NCBI GenBank assembly: GCA_950106755.1
Contig: OX467092.1
Coordinates: 5,270,001-5,334,000, forward strand
Source of the DNA: Climacium dendroides
Taxonomy: Eukaryota > Streptophyta > Bryopsida > Hypnales > Climaciaceae
Direction of reading: 5' to 3'
Length of the DNA stretch: 64,000 nt
The notes beneath the pieces were generated by a model, which ran no database searches, was not told the origin of the DNA, and saw only the letters and a list, made by a program, of their open reading frames with translations. Numbering within the stretch: the first letter of the stretch is position 1; each line of letters starts with the position of its first letter. Below are positions 36,601 through 50,320 of this stretch, one piece after another. The position numbers and the translations under genes are program-made.

Positions 36601-39600
36601 TCTTCAAAATTAACGTAGATGAAGAATTTTGATGGTAGAATGAAGCTGACCTTGTTTTCATATCATCAGATATTTCTCCACAGGCAAGGATCTTAACAAG
36701 TACTTTCAGAAGCCCTGGAAGTCTTGTTCGTTGATGTGCGTTCATTTTTGGGAGAAAACTCTTCACCAAAGCTTTAAGAGCATAGATCTGCACATTCATC
36801 GAAATGAAATGACATCAAAAGCACAAAAATCTAGAAATTGAGGCAAATCACAGAAGAGTCGCACATTACTGGAAAACAAAAGCGAAGCTCACCTTCAAAA
36901 GCACGTGATCACTTGGAGTATCACTGTCAGGAACGAATTCAGCAACTTCCTGCAAAAAATCAACAGCCTCAAGTCACAAATACAATCTGACTGTAATTAT
37001 TGACGCCCAACAATGTTTTCGTAGGAATCTTTGAGGAATATCTTTCCTACAGGAATGCAGATACTCCATACCAGGTAATACAATAGTTGTCATGGCAATC
37101 GAAGATTTTAGTCTATCTGAATTCTTGAATTAGCAGATCAGTGGCCAGAAAAACTCCTACCTGTGGACTTGGCCGTCTAAGAACATTTCGAACAACAAAC
37201 TTGATAATGTCGTCCTCCCTCGTTTCAAAGATTGGCATTGCATTTTGTGCTATACAGCCCAAAGACTGCAAAACTGTAGAAAGGTGCGTATTGTCTTCTA
37301 ACTTATCCACCAGTCTCTGCCACATACGATAAGGTGACAGAATTGTCAAAAAGGTAATAATCCAGGTTCGCTTCCAGAATTGCCAGACAGTTCTTATCAC
37401 AACAATGATCAAATTGAGAGAAGCCCGAAAGAATGACATCATTATTAAAACATAAGCAACACCTTACCCCGTATAGCACAGATAGTGCCTTTAATCCTGA
37501 GTCGGCAGTCATTGCTGCAATTGCAGAGACTGCGTACTTGGCTTGCTTGCGGCTGCCTTCTAGGCAGAGTTGCTCCAGTATCAAGTTGACATTGCTGCAA
37601 AAAGTCACAGAAGACATAAATGCAACAACTACCTATAAAACACTATTAATTAACCTGCTGAACTAACTATTGACTTTAGATGTAAATCAAATGAAACTTA
37701 AACTTCCTGCTAGCTTCCTACCTCCTGCTCTCAGTTGCAGACCCTTTGTTGCGAAAGGAGGCACCACATTTGGATATGATATGTACTACACCCTCTTTGA
37801 TGGACTCATCAGGGTCCTTCAATAACGTCAGCAACTCCTCCTCGGCATCTGCCATCAACTCTGGGCAATATATGGCAATCTCCTGGAAAAAAATAAGATG
37901 GGAGAGATTACTCAAAAAAGAAGACGAGATTTAACGGACATGAACAGCAGCAGCCTAAAGAAGCGCATAAGTCCAACTGAGGAAATCTATTAAGAGGTTC
38001 GGGCCCTTTAATTATTAACTAATTGATTATAAGCTAAAATAAAATAAATTTACATAGTTTAAATTTTGACAAGTGATTATTAGCTTATATTCAACTTATG
38101 AGCAGATAGAGCTTCTGAAAACAATTAGGGCCTAGAAAGAGGTTCTCAAAGGTCCATATAAAGAACGCCATATGATAAGGCCCATATTACTACTCAAAGT
38201 AGTAGCATAAAAAAAAATCACTCACCACAAGTAGCGAGAGGCTTGTTGCAACAAGGTCCTTGTCGTTCTCAGAATCCTTGTAAACAATAACTTCTTTCGC
38301 AATTGCAAAAACATGTTCCCTGCTGAAGAAAAAATAACCACACTTGGTGGCAAGACTCTTCATGAAGTCATATTGCGCATGCTCCGCTCCTAGTTTCTTC
38401 AACAAGTCCTCCTATACCCCATTCAATGTCCCAATATCAATGTCAAGCCAAGCTTTGATCTTTCAAATCTCTAGTGGATAACTCAGATCTTGCTCACAAG
38501 TTCAATCCTCCCTGCTTTTCAGCCACGATCAAAACGTTCTAAGATTGCAATATATTCTTCCTCCCTTATCTCTAACTAACCCTCTCCACCGTAAATCCAA
38601 ACTAGAGACTAATCTGTATTGAGAAATAAGAAACGGGGATAAAACACAGAACGTGAGCAGGGACACTACTCATATCACAAAACAAGAAAAGTATGATTCT
38701 TAAGAAATCACAACCACTATGAACGAGCACACATACCCGAACTGTGGCGGCCTGTGCGAGGGTTGTGTTTGGACTAAGCAATGTGGACAAAGCAGTAAAA
38801 ACGCTTTCATCCTTCATCTGATGAAGTTTCTGTAAACTTTCCTCGGCCTTAGAAGGCTCCACAAAGTAAATGGCGATGACCTTAAAAATCGCCTGTAATT
38901 TCCCATCAAGACTAGGAATCTCTTCGTCCTGCAATAGGGTTGTGTTCATGTTAGGTCATTAGGAGTGGGTACAAGTATAAACAAGGGAGCATTGTAAAAG
39001 CACCGATTCCCCGTACAGAGCCGACAACAGACCTAGATAGTAACAGAGCTTTCATTGTAGAATGACAACGATCAGCTACCTACCTTTGCTTTCTGCCGCG
39101 TGGTCAAGTAAGCCTGCATCTCTTGTTGCAGCCTGTACGGGTTTTACAACAAAGAAAACCGCATTACGTGATAGTTGTGAAATGAAAAAATAAGCTAAAT
39201 GGAGAGGAAGCGAAAATATAATGTGATTCACCGTTCACTTTGCACACGAACTTTGAAAAGACGCTTCACATAGTTCAAAAAAAATCACAACAGGTAAATA
39301 CCACTTAGTTCAAGAAGTACCACAGTAAACATATAAACGAGAAACTAGGTCTTGACATGCAACTACAACTGTTTTCCAATAAAGCAAATGGCAATACTGA
39401 TGACGTGATGTATTGGCTATGACACAAGGCTCATCATCGTACATAGAAACAAGAACAGTATAGAAAAACGATAGCATCAGCCGGGTTGCAAGCCTTAGGT
39501 CAGAGCCTAAAGCTAGTGCGGTAACAAACTGTTACTTTGCATCTCGGATTAGCCGAAGTCATTCATTCAGGCGGATCCAAAATCTTGCCTTTGTTTCTGG

Positions 39601-42600
39601 AGAAGTATGAACTGAAGTGCTTTTTTCTCATTCTCGTCAAAAGTGGAGAAAGCAAGAACCCAGTGCTTTGCCTGCTGCTCCACAGGAATTGCAGCTGGAA
39701 AAAGCTGCTCTGTAAGAATAATCTCCAAGCCGTGAATTCTGTCACACGAGGTAACTGTCACGAGAAGAAAGAGCCAAGTCCGGATACAATGGAGACTTCC
39801 CCCGCTCAAAAGCTCATTTATGCAGACAAATAAGCAATTGGTCTGAAATATTTATATATGTTCAGGAATATCAGGCTCGCACAAGAGTGGATAGACTTTT
39901 TCAGTTCTATACAAGTTACTAGAAATGCTCGCATGACATCAACAATGTCGGCACAAAATAGTAAGAAACGTACTCTTTATCATTACAGCATCGAGCAAGT
40001 TTTCCAGGGATCCATTCATACTCCTTGTCGAGTACAATAGAACCTTCAAAGCAATTGGTGCAGTAGGATTTATAAAATTCCATCGTCTTCAACAAGGTGG
40101 TCTTTCGAACAACAACCTGGGAAATCTAAATGCGTCAGGTTCCATTGCTGTTGACTATGATTTTCGCAGACTATCAGTAACATCATACGAACCCATTTTA
40201 GATACTAATGACTCGTGGGAGTTCAAATATACAAGCTGTCAAGCGGAAAGTGAAACGTGATTTAAAACAGCAATTCGAAGCATCTCGAAGGATGCAGCTT
40301 AGATTTGATACAGAACATTATATTAGGTTATAAAGGATCTCAGCCCGGAGGACTTAAAGCGTTAACAAACATTAAAAAACTTAAACATGAAATACAATCT
40401 CCTAACCATACCTTCTTATCTCGAAGCCGCTCGGCAACTTTAATCAACAGATCAGTTGGAACCCACTTTGGGTCAGTAATAGCCAGGTCACAGATATTCT
40501 TGACCACAACAACCCGTACTTTATCGTCGAAATCCAAAAGTCGATCTTGTAAAGCACCTACAAATTCAGACCATGACGTTTAAAATAAATAGCACATACA
40601 TATTTTAGATCTCAATAACCAGGAGATAACGCACAAGGAATGTAACAAAGCTAACAGGTCCCTAGCGGATATTGTAAGCTACAGACTCTGCATGCTAATC
40701 GGGAATTCAAGGATTTCACGATGCCCTTAGATATGTTGCTCAGAAGACTCACAAAATAACGCACAGGTATGCAAGAACTCAAGTTTGCAAGCACAAAAGC
40801 ACAGGGACAGCAACTGATACGAGTCTCCAGCATACTTGTTCCCAATCTGTAATTGTTCTATATGGTGAAGGGACTCTTCTTGTAGGACTTACACACCGAC
40901 TTGTATTTTGGAATCAAATGAGACTCACCCAAAATCTCGTTGGCTTGCTCGCCAGAAGGGTTTGCTTCCAAATAAGATTTGGCACAGTTTACTACTGCTA
41001 TTCGAACTTCATGTCCTTTATCACTAAACCGTTTCAGGAACTCTGAAAATACAAGAGGATACTCTTGTGCAAACTGTCGGCTGGGATGAGTAAACAACCG
41101 CTCTAAGAGGGCAACTGCCTTCAAACGTACACTCTGTTTATCTTTCTGCAATCCATCACCAGCACAAATTAGTTTAGTTGCGTTTGCCAACCTTGAAGCA
41201 ATCGCATAACAATCCTGCAGCATACAAAGCGAACTGAAAGTAAAACTGACAACAAGAATCATCAGAAAGCACTTGACGAGACGTGGACTGTACCACGAGC
41301 TCGTCATTGATATAGGGAATAACGCCCGAAAGCAGCTGAGGAGCACAGTCATAGAGTTCATATATAATTTCATGGTGATCCTTGTGAAGTCCACTGTCTA
41401 AGCTCTTTCCTTCCACCATAACAGATGTCAGAAAACTTCGCACATAAGGTTCTAATTTGTCGGCACACTTTTCTACAACAGCAATCGCCAACTTGCGTGC
41501 AGCTGACCCCTCCTGCTCATGAAAATAGAAATACAGCAATAAGGTCCAACATAGTGAATATTTCGGACAAGTACTTGATTCTGAAAGCGATTCGTCATAC
41601 ATACAGAAACAAGAGAAGCGATAATCAATCCTCCTGGAAGGGAGGATAAAATCCAAAACCTCGCACGATAATATTAGCGCAAGAAACAGACTGTAAGTCA
41701 TTAAAATATAGTGAAAAAAGTAAAACAAGGAGAATTTCCCATCACGACATAAATTATCAAAAGACCGATACAATCGCCGAATAGAGAGAGAGCAGACTGT
41801 AATTACAACCAAGTCATAGTCCCATTCAAGTTGCATGAATACAATCAAATGAAGTGAGAAACGAAACTTGAATGAAAAAAAATTCAAAAAAGTCTACCTT
41901 CTTTTGCTTCAACAAATTCTTGAGGATAACCTCCACCATAGCAGATGGAATCTTTTCACTTTCCTCCAAAACAAGAGTCAAGACATTTCTCATAGCGACG
42001 AAGACATTATGGGGTTGCTCGTCACTGCCAAAGTCCACAGAATTAATAGTTCGATTCATTGACAATTACTTCGGCAGCATCGGACATCGAACCAATACAC
42101 CTAACTATGGTAAGGAAGGACGAGAAAGAGGAAAAACTGGAAAACTGGTTCGATTGGTCGATGATACACACCTTGCAGTATGAAAGAAGGTCTCAAACAT
42201 CTCCAAGATGAGATCGTCACATTCCAGATCCAGCATCACTACACATGACCTCACCTTAGCAACTGTCTCCAAAATATTAACCCTCCTTACAAAAGAGGGA
42301 CTGTTAACATCATCAAGTCCCTTGAAGTTGGTGACAATTAGCTGGAATATCTCCTGCAAAATGATCAACCAGAAGAGTAATGTATTTAGAATCAAAATGC
42401 CCAACTGAAAAGGACGAGTTTGGAAGCAGGCCATGAAGAATTGCAAACCGACGCACAAAGGAGGAGTGGGTCCATACCTAGCTTCTGACATTGCTAATAG
42501 ACAAGAAGATCGTTACGAGTAACGTGTGCCTTTGCGAGACCTCCATTTCAAACTGGTGAAAAATTATAGAGCATTCTAAATGTCAAACATAATCGGCACA

Positions 42601-44058
42601 CGCTAACTTATCGGCACACTGAATGCAATAATAACCAAGACAGGTATAAAAGAAGAACCGAAATTACCTTGAGAGTTTCGTCATTATAAGGGGCATCAGG
42701 AGCGACAATTCTCATAATTTCACTGATGCAGATGGCAACCAGCAACCCAACCTCTTTGTCCTTATGTCTCAACAACGAATTGGACACTAAAGCATCGGAA
42801 CAACCTTTCATGGCATGGTGAGTGCTTTGTGGGGGCGATTGATCCAACTCCGCAAGCAAAGTTGACGCTTGCTGCACATGCAATACATCATTCAGTAACA
42901 CAGTCCAGGGAAGTCGAATGATAACTTGAAATGGTGTGATCGTAAATCACTAACAAACAGAGCAGAGTAAACAAATAGAAAGCTTCACACAGCCCCGCCC
43001 CCCTCCGCACACACAACACACACAACAAAGGAACCTAATTGCGAAAAAAGAAAATTAAAATAAAAAGACGAGTCTTATTTTTAAATCTAGAAGTTGCCAA
43101 ACACACGCTCCCAGTAAAGGCCTGAGCTTAGCACCTAAGTCGCTGGCACTTTTAACTATCTACGCAAGCATGATTATCCCAACGGACTCAGGAAAGAATC
43201 ACATCTCGAACGAGAAAACAGCAATGGGACTAGCGATAAATATTTACAGTTATCCAATAAACTAGGACTCGGAAATTAGGTTTTACTGATCAGGTTCAGC
43301 AAGATATTTCGATAATGCGGCTAATTAGGTCCTGATGGAAATATAAATTCAGTGATCCAACCCAGTGAGCGCAGCCCTCGTAAAATTCACAAGCCCGGTA
43401 GGCAGCCTGGCACAGCTTGCCTGCCAATGTACAATTTTTTTGGAAGATTTTACTAGAGCAAGTATTCTTTGCATGCTTAAATCCCCGCATTCATCATAGA
43501 GACTAACACCAACTCGAAACGCTGTCATCGGTCACTTCCAACTTCGATGGCAAGAGCTGGTAAACTATATACTGGCGGAAACTGCCCTATTCTACTTCTC
43601 TGCAAACACGGTATAACTATATACAGATAAAGACTATCTCCCATCTGCCATTTCTTGGTTCTGAGGACGCGCGTGTAGATAGCAGTTGTTACTCATTCAG
43701 AATCTGCGTCGTGAAACTAAAATTTGCGTATCCACTTCTTTGATTTCATTGCACCTGAGCCATTGTTCCCCCTTATAGCCACCTGATGCTCCCATTTTCT
43801 ACGGTGTAGATTTCAAAAGTGACATTGCAAAGATAGGTACGCTCATCCAGCACGCGCCAGCGCAAGATTGTCACCGAAACGTGTCGGTACCAAAGAAATT
43901 TTTTACTCAAAAAAATTCAAAATTATTATTATCTTCTCGAAAATAACGAAATGGCAACGTACCAGTAGCAGCTTGACTAGGGCATCCTTCGACTGCGACT
44001 TCCCGAGCTTCTTGCCAATGTCGATCAGCTCCGACTCTTTCCCTTTATGCTTCGACAT
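30663..44058 (-). CDS. PDS5: Sister chromatid cohesion protein PDS5 homolog
   Basis: PDS5 binds cohesin and tunes its loading, release and maintenance in the nucleus. I rebuilt 34 exons (1732 aa) with closing phases: 44058-43963, 42871-42668, 42353-42172, 42024-41898, 41512-41294, 41145-40929, 40557-40412, 40116-39974, 39738-39589, 39132-39084, 38928-38737, 38411-38226, 37882-37722, 37594-37468, 37316-37161, 36949-36893, 36787-36651, 36528-36411, 36114-35980, 35744-35539, 35225-35075, 34781-34128, 33930-33844, 33774-33745, 33615-33115, 32994-32947, 32707-32613, 32373-32322, 32160-32062, 31933-31884, 31655-31575, 31326-31169, 30973-30840 and 30713-30663. Family motifs include SLLRHKDKEVGLLVAICISE, IVAPDAPYND, SVRLKAVALLERLF, YEWIPGKLARCC, LCLEGSRKQAKYAV and HPEYALVYLVHVLAHHP. 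A Tudor domain (about residues 1513-1575: KVWWPLDRKFYKG, ILYDDGEREIL) and the plant tail (DDEPL-DNW) follow. Least certain: exon 33774-33745 and the borders at 39974, 41145 and 30713. Confidence 0.96.
31890..31935 (-). repeat. GGA/TCC trinucleotide run encoding poly-Pro in PDS5
   Basis: An in-frame trinucleotide run encodes TPTPPPPPPATL in exon 31933-31884. Length variation here would keep the frame and change only the proline count. Confidence 0.7.
33115..33615 (-). other. AT-hook-like basic motifs in PDS5
   Basis: Within exon 33615-33115 the protein carries SPRGRKRGKR, KRKRGRPKGSGKK and KKRGRPAKLK. GRP flanked by basic residues is the AT-hook core, which binds the minor groove of AT-rich DNA. 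Plant PDS5 proteins typically have Lys/Arg-rich C-terminal regions. Serine/acidic stretches between the hooks look like phosphorylation-prone linkers. Confidence 0.7.
34128..34781 (-). other. Low-complexity Ala/Glu/Thr/Lys-rich insertion in PDS5
   Basis: This 654-bp exon encodes residues about 1054-1271. After a short conserved start (YAICDIAIMITKDIAQQKKK) it becomes a chain of degenerate short motifs such as EVKASAAK, EPKASEAKAAE, ESKATEV, EQKTAETEAE and EPDVSKAPESG. The region is disordered, acidic and probably grew by slippage. It sits between the HEAT-repeat body and the basic C-terminal part, acting as a long linker. I know of no function for it. Confidence 0.8.
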
Positions 44059-44960
44059 GATTCTCGACGCGCGTGGCAACAACTCCCCGCCTCTCTCTCT
44101 CTCTCTCTCCGTCCTCGCACCCTCTCACGTCCACAACAACTTCTCTTCGGTCCCTTCCAAGGCCGGCCAGACGATCCAGCGGTCCATACACCCGGCCTCC
44201 TCCCACCGCGGGTTCTTTTCTTTCTTTCTTTCTTTCTTTCCCGGATCACCACCACTGGTGACAGAATTCCGATAAATAATAACTCCAAGCACTCCTTGCA
44301 CCCCTCCGCCCTAAAATTTATGCCTCCTCCCTCCACTGATGTCTCAACCCTGATTCCCACCGCGTCATCGCAAACCCTCCGCTTTCCTAAACAGAAATAC
44401 CAAAATTGGATACTCACTACTCAGATGAGCAGCACTCTGCACGCATTCACCTCCGCGCACGAGCTCAAGCTCCGACACACAACAGGTCAGGTGTTTATTT
44501 TCTCCTGTTGAAAAACCTCGACACAGCACATAAAAAAGAAGCGGCAAAAGCCAGTGGGGAGAGAAGAAAAAAGGTCTGCGATGCAGACGCGAACGTCGTC
44601 GTCGTCGTCGTCGACGGACGAGAGCGGGAAGGGGGAGCTAGCGGCAGGCGGTCGCCATGGCCAGCCAAACTCAAAACACACCGAAACTGGGGTCCCCAGC
44701 TCCCCGCCCGCTTCTGACCCCCTGCTTCGGGCTTCCGTCACTGCCTTCGTCGACACCACGGTCACCGGTACCCGTGGACGTTCCCCGAGGTGCTTTGACT
44801 GCACTCGTTCTCGAGAGCAGTACTTGTGAGTTCCCCCCCCACCCGGTTGTAGTACTCGCTGATTCGTTCCCAATGCGTGCCCCGTTCGCTGCTGGTTCCC
44901 TTTGGGAGTCCACGTCCAGCTGAACTGGAAATGACGGGTTCGTCAGTTTGCTGGAATAAC
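44059..44960. promoter_or_regulatory. GC-rich PDS5 promoter / 5' UTR with microsatellites
   Basis: This is a GC-rich block in an AT-rich neighbourhood, ending abruptly near 45.1 kb. On the sense (minus) strand a (GA)n run at 44109-44091 lies about 35-50 bp upstream of the PDS5 ATG. A (GAAA)n run follows at 44240-44215. GA-rich 5' UTR tracts are common in plant genes. A (GTC)n run at about 44596-44613 sits in the open frame 44554-44829 (plus), which could also be a short divergent transcript. Its translation (Ser-run, then low complexity) has no family match I know, so I do not call it a gene. Confidence 0.55.
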
Positions 44961-45309
44961 TTCTGGGGCTTCAAGACTGACAGTGATACTAAAGGGATCC
45001 AGCGTAGTAGAAACCGTTAGGGACCTAATTCCGTTGCCTATCCTGTTACCGAGAGTATTCGTCTGGTCATAAATTTGGTTGGGCTTCAGGTACAGATGCA
45101 AAAGGTCTTGGCGTGACTTAGGGTTAAGTCAGTACAAAAGGAGGGAAAAATAAAATAAAATATAATTTACTTTAATTTGATGACCTCATGATGGAATTAC
45201 CCCCGGTGGTTTACCCCTTGGAAAAATATTAGAATCTTTTATTTGCCACCCACGATAAAATTTGGAAATTTGGAAATCATATTCACAATCAAAGGCCCTC
45301 AATTTGGAC

Positions 45310-45450
45310 GGGCTTCCATGTGGAGTCCAGGGCTAGTGGAACCTGCTAATCATTGGTGGAATGGACGTCCCATTTTTCTAGAATGCCCATCCCACCAATA
45401 ATTGACAAGCTTCACCCCTCGACTCCACATGGAAGTTTGCCCCTTAGAGA
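45310..45450. repeat. Imperfect foldback (inverted) repeat, ~140 bp
   Basis: The outer arms GGGCTTCCATGTGGAGTC and GACTCCACATGGAAGTTTGCCC are inverted. Inside them ATTGGTGGAATGGACGTCCC pairs with the later GGGCATTC-type arm ATGCCCATCCCACCAAT around a short TTTTTCTAGA loop. It could be a small foldback transposon. I see no clear target duplication. Confidence 0.55.
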
Positions 45451-48400
45451 AGAGATATGAATATTAACATGGCACAAAATAGGGACAATTTTTTACCCCT
45501 AGTAAGAGCAATAAGGGGTCAACCCCCCTAGTCTTAATGACATAACTAGTTATGCAACTATTCAAACCAAACCCTACAAATTCTTGCTTGACTTGTAAAA
45601 TCTCCAATGAAAGGTAAAATCTTTATTCATCAAAGACAAGAGTTGCTTTTAGGTACATATATTTCTAGCACTTTAAGAAAAATTAATTCATTCATATAGT
45701 GTCCAAAAAACACATGTGAAGAAAATCTTCAATTCAATTTCAATTCAAAAAAATTCAATTCAATTTGAGTATAAAAAATAAATAAATCTTTGATTGTTGT
45801 CACATATAATCCATGCCCAATTTATCCACGTTAATCCATTTTCTTTTCAACCTATATCAAGACAACACATTTTAGAAAAAAATATTGTTTATGTCCTTTC
45901 AAGTTTATGATGATAATTTCACTTTAGATTAATATATGAAAACTATCAAAAGTCATGGAAGCTCAATCGCACGGGATGAAAAGTAATGTGATGCATGACA
46001 ATTATGTTTAACAAGGTTACCATCTAATCTGACTTACTATCCAAGATTATGTGTTGACAATGGATTAATTTTTTGACACAATAGAGGTAGTGACTTTTGA
46101 AAGACTACAAGCTATATTTCTAAAATTACATAATTTGTATCTAAATTCAAACTTGAGAGTAAATGCATGTAATTATTCTAATGAAGAATCTAGTAATAGT
46201 AAAAGGTTGATCCTTATTTATATTTTTATAAGAAATAATTTGATATTTTCTTGTTATAATTTATTAATACATATTCAAACTTATGACAAATTTAACAAAT
46301 AGGAACTAAGATCTAACAAAATTAAGGTCTAAAATCTACAAAATTTTGTTCAAAAAGAATTAAGAAAGCTAATAGGATTTAGTTGACAATTCTTTGTAGA
46401 AAACTCACAAGGTGCACTCCCCCTTTTTTGATGTTAGCGTGCAAACAAAACTTTGGACCCCTATACACTTTTTGAATTTTAAATAAAATTAAATAAAAAA
46501 ATATGAATAGATTTTCCTACTTTGAAAGTTTATGTTTTGAATTATTGATATTTTTATTTTTTAATAATAATTAGTTATAAATTTTTGAAGTAAATAGATA
46601 CATTGTAGAACTGAAAAATAACTTTCACATCCCTATATTATATAAGAAAAAATTGTCTAAAAAATGAACAAAAAATTCCTAAAAATAACTCTTTATTGAA
46701 AACTCATTTTGAGTTAAATATTGATGCAATGGTCATCTAAATGTGTTCTCTAAAAATATTTGAGTTAAAAAAACATGTCATTTTAGTGCATTTTTAACCT
46801 CTTCTAAAAATTATTCCATATTTTATTTGAGTTTGAAATTTTGGGAGTAGAATCCTATAGTCATTAGTAAACAATGCTCAAAATTTGAAGTTAAAATTAT
46901 AATTGATTAAAAACCACTTGTTTGCACATGGTTTGTTGTAGTAGAATTAAGTGCACCCCACGGGGTAGGAAATGTTTATGTTTGTATAATGTAACATGTT
47001 TTTAGCAATTTTCAAGATATTTTAACAAAATCCAATAGAAAAAGTGTCCAAATTTTTTTGTTGAAATTCAAATACAAAGGTGATTTTGTACTAGCTTAGA
47101 ACATTAGTTAGGATTAGAATTATGAGAATTTTATATGATATTCTTGTTGGCATAAGAATGAAGAGTTCAATTCACCCAAAAATGTGATGTTTGATTACAA
47201 CAAGTGAAAAGTTAAGAATGATCAAAGTTTTAGTGGTAGATTTACAACATTGACAAATGTTATTTCAAAAAACCGTACCCCATTGTTAGATGGACACTAC
47301 TACTATTCTAGACACTATGCCATAAATTATATAATGGACACACTTTATTTTGTATATTGCACATGGACACTAATTCTTGATGGAAAGAAATTTTTTTACT
47401 TTCAAATAGATAAAAATATGCAATACTAAATTTGAAAACATATAAATTGCAATGTCTTTGTATAATCACCAAGATTCATGGTATATGGTGTATTTGGTAA
47501 AACTTACCTCTAAATATTTTCAAATCATTGTTTCCAAGTCCCTTCAGTTCTACAAGCATGGTTGAGGTTACTTAAATATAATGTACACTCACTACTCAAG
47601 TTAATTCAAATGGCTCAAATGTTTGAATACAACAAACGTTTGAATAGTACAAGTTTTTTTTACATTAGCTGGATGAATTTTGGGTGAATGTAATTTAAAT
47701 AATGTGAACTTATAGCTGGAGTTAGATGAAACTTATATGAAATCAAATAAAAATGGTGCAATCTAGTTGAAGATAGATGAAAGAAGATAAAATTTGGATG
47801 AAAATCATACAATTTGAGATTGTATGAAATAATATTGAACACATTACATTGATTTAGCAAATATATTGTAAACTTCCCTCTTAATGTAAATTGTGCATTT
47901 GCAAAATTTAAAAATGAGTGAATTTTACTATTATTCATTCAAAGTGCACTAAATAAAATTACCCCTAATAAAGCAATGTAGGAGGGCAAATATGAAGTTG
48001 GGTTATTTGAGGCAAAATAGATTATGGTTTGAATTGGATTATAATAAAAGAGTTTCATTTTTGCACATTTTTTTGCTTAATATCTCTTTAAAAATTGGTT
48101 CTACATGAATTGGTCCTAAAACTTGCACAAAAATTATAGAACACCAGATGACCAAGTTAAAATACTAAAAAATAGACAGAATTGCATATTCAACACATTT
48201 GGATGTACTTCCTCTATTTCATAAAGCTACTATAGTGAGTTCATGTAAAATTTCATTACTTGCCTACTAGATGTTGGGTCTTTTAGAAAATATTCACATC
48301 AAGGACAAATATTAAATCTTTTGAAAAGACAAAATAATCTCATTAAGATCAAAGTAATCCTACTATATTCACATGCTATCTCCATCATCCATTATTATAG

Positions 48401-50320
48401 AGGTTATTTTATCCCACTTGCAATTACAATAATCCCCAAAAAGTGTACAAAAATTTAGGGGATAATCCTTTTTTTATGTATTTTCTAAAAGCATCTAACC
48501 TATAGCAATTGTAATTGGTAGTTTGAATGGGGTCACTACTCAACCAAAAACTAGGGTCAACTTTTGAATTGTTAGACTTAAGGGCACATAGAAAGTACAC
48601 ATCTAGAATGAACTTTTTTCTATCTTGAGGTGGTCAACTAGTCAATAGTACAAATACAAATATCCATATGAATATAAAATTATCGAAGTAGCTATAAAGT
48701 TATTGGACCTAATTATCACCCCTTTCTAAATGTGATTGTTACATATTCTTGTCTAAAATGATTAGGTTGTGATCATTAGAACTTAGAATTGATTCTAGGC
48801 TTTGAAAATTAATATTGTATCCAAAAAGTGCATTTTACGAGGCATTTTAGGAGAATCTATAATGTTGAATTGACTTTCAATAACAAACCCTAAATAGACA
48901 ATTTAACAATGAGAATATGCTTAGTTAAACAACTTTCAAATAACTATACCTCAATTTATACAAATAAACAATTGTGCATTGTTCTAATTATTGAAATACC
49001 TAATTTCTTGTTGGAAGTCAAAAGGGGATTCTAAATTCCCTTCTTATGTATTTTTTGGACATTGTATGAATAATCTATGAATTTCTAAATTAACAAAAAT
49101 AGATATTTCTAAAATTGATCCTAAACTCTTCTAAATAGAAAATATACATTTTGCATAAGAATCTATTGGATTTAGTTTTAGAAAAGGGTCAAATCTTAAG
49201 TGTAGTTAGTTTTAACATATCCCCCCTTTAATAAGTTAAGAGCTAAAAATTGGCTCATGCATGATTTTCAATGCAAAATTTTAAATGAAAGACAAAGATT
49301 TTCCATCCAATTGTTTTTTTAAGAGTTCTTTTAATGTATTTTGTAGTGCAAATTTCCTAATTGAATTACTATAATTGACCTCTCTACATAAGGAGATGCA
49401 TGAAATAGATGAAAAAAATGTTTTTTTAGTGAATGTTTACAAATTGATCATCCTTCTTCTTGATTTGAATTTTAGGCATTTAAATGATTATTTTTGAATT
49501 TGATCCCAACTAACAAATTGAAACTAACAAAGTCTAATTTCTATTCCAATTTGAAATTTTGTAAAATCCCTTGTGCAAATTATTGAATATTTTTTTGCAA
49601 TTCAAACTTTGGATTCATAATCATGATCTACAATTTTCTAATTATTGATAGGATGATATCAAATTTCCATTCACATCATGATGTTTGAAATTATAATGCA
49701 TTAGAATGGTGAGGGTTTCAGATTTTTTTAAGCATTTTTTGTATTTGATATGAATTATTTTCACTTATTCTTGAAAATTCATGGTGATTTCAAGCTTTCA
49801 TTTAAAAATTAGAAATTTTAGGATATGCAGGTAAACATACGTTTTTATCTTAGGAAAAAAATAATTCATATATTTTGAAAAATAGAGCATATATCAATGG
49901 ATTTTTGGGGCTATTTGGCATTCATTTGCACTAAAGTAATTGCCTTGCACCATGACCTTGGAATACAAATAGTATTGGAATGGTGTCAAATTGCCAAAAC
50001 TTTTCAAATTAGAAAAGATCGTGGATGAAATGACCATATCATGGATGAAAATAAAATTATGGATCTCTTATATGTACTAAATAATGTAATATTTTCTATC
50101 CAATATGTGGTAACATTTTTTTGGCAATTTGGCAACCATTTGCACCAAGATAATGGGCCCTGAATGACACCCTTGGAATTCTAGATAGTGAATTGAATGG
50201 GTATCAAATAGCCAAAAAATTTCAAATTATTAAAAAAAAAATCAGATGAAACCTCCACATTATGAATAAAAAAGAATTATGGATATATGATATGTGCTAC
50301 TATGATATTTTCTATTCAAT
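45451..50320. other. AT-rich intergenic DNA, nothing recognised
   Basis: Nearly 5 kb of very AT-rich DNA with no motif-bearing frame over 92 codons on either strand. It is probably old, decayed repeat sequence. Confidence 0.45.

Noticed and set aside
41146..41217. In-frame extension of PDS5 exon 41145-40929 upstream
   Set aside because: It would add 23 residues that break the expected join of DELV to KDKQSVRLKAV; a good acceptor (GGATTGCAG) lies at the shorter border.
44554..44913. Plus- and minus-strand frames in the GC-rich block
   Set aside because: High GC opens all frames; low-complexity translations without any recognisable family.
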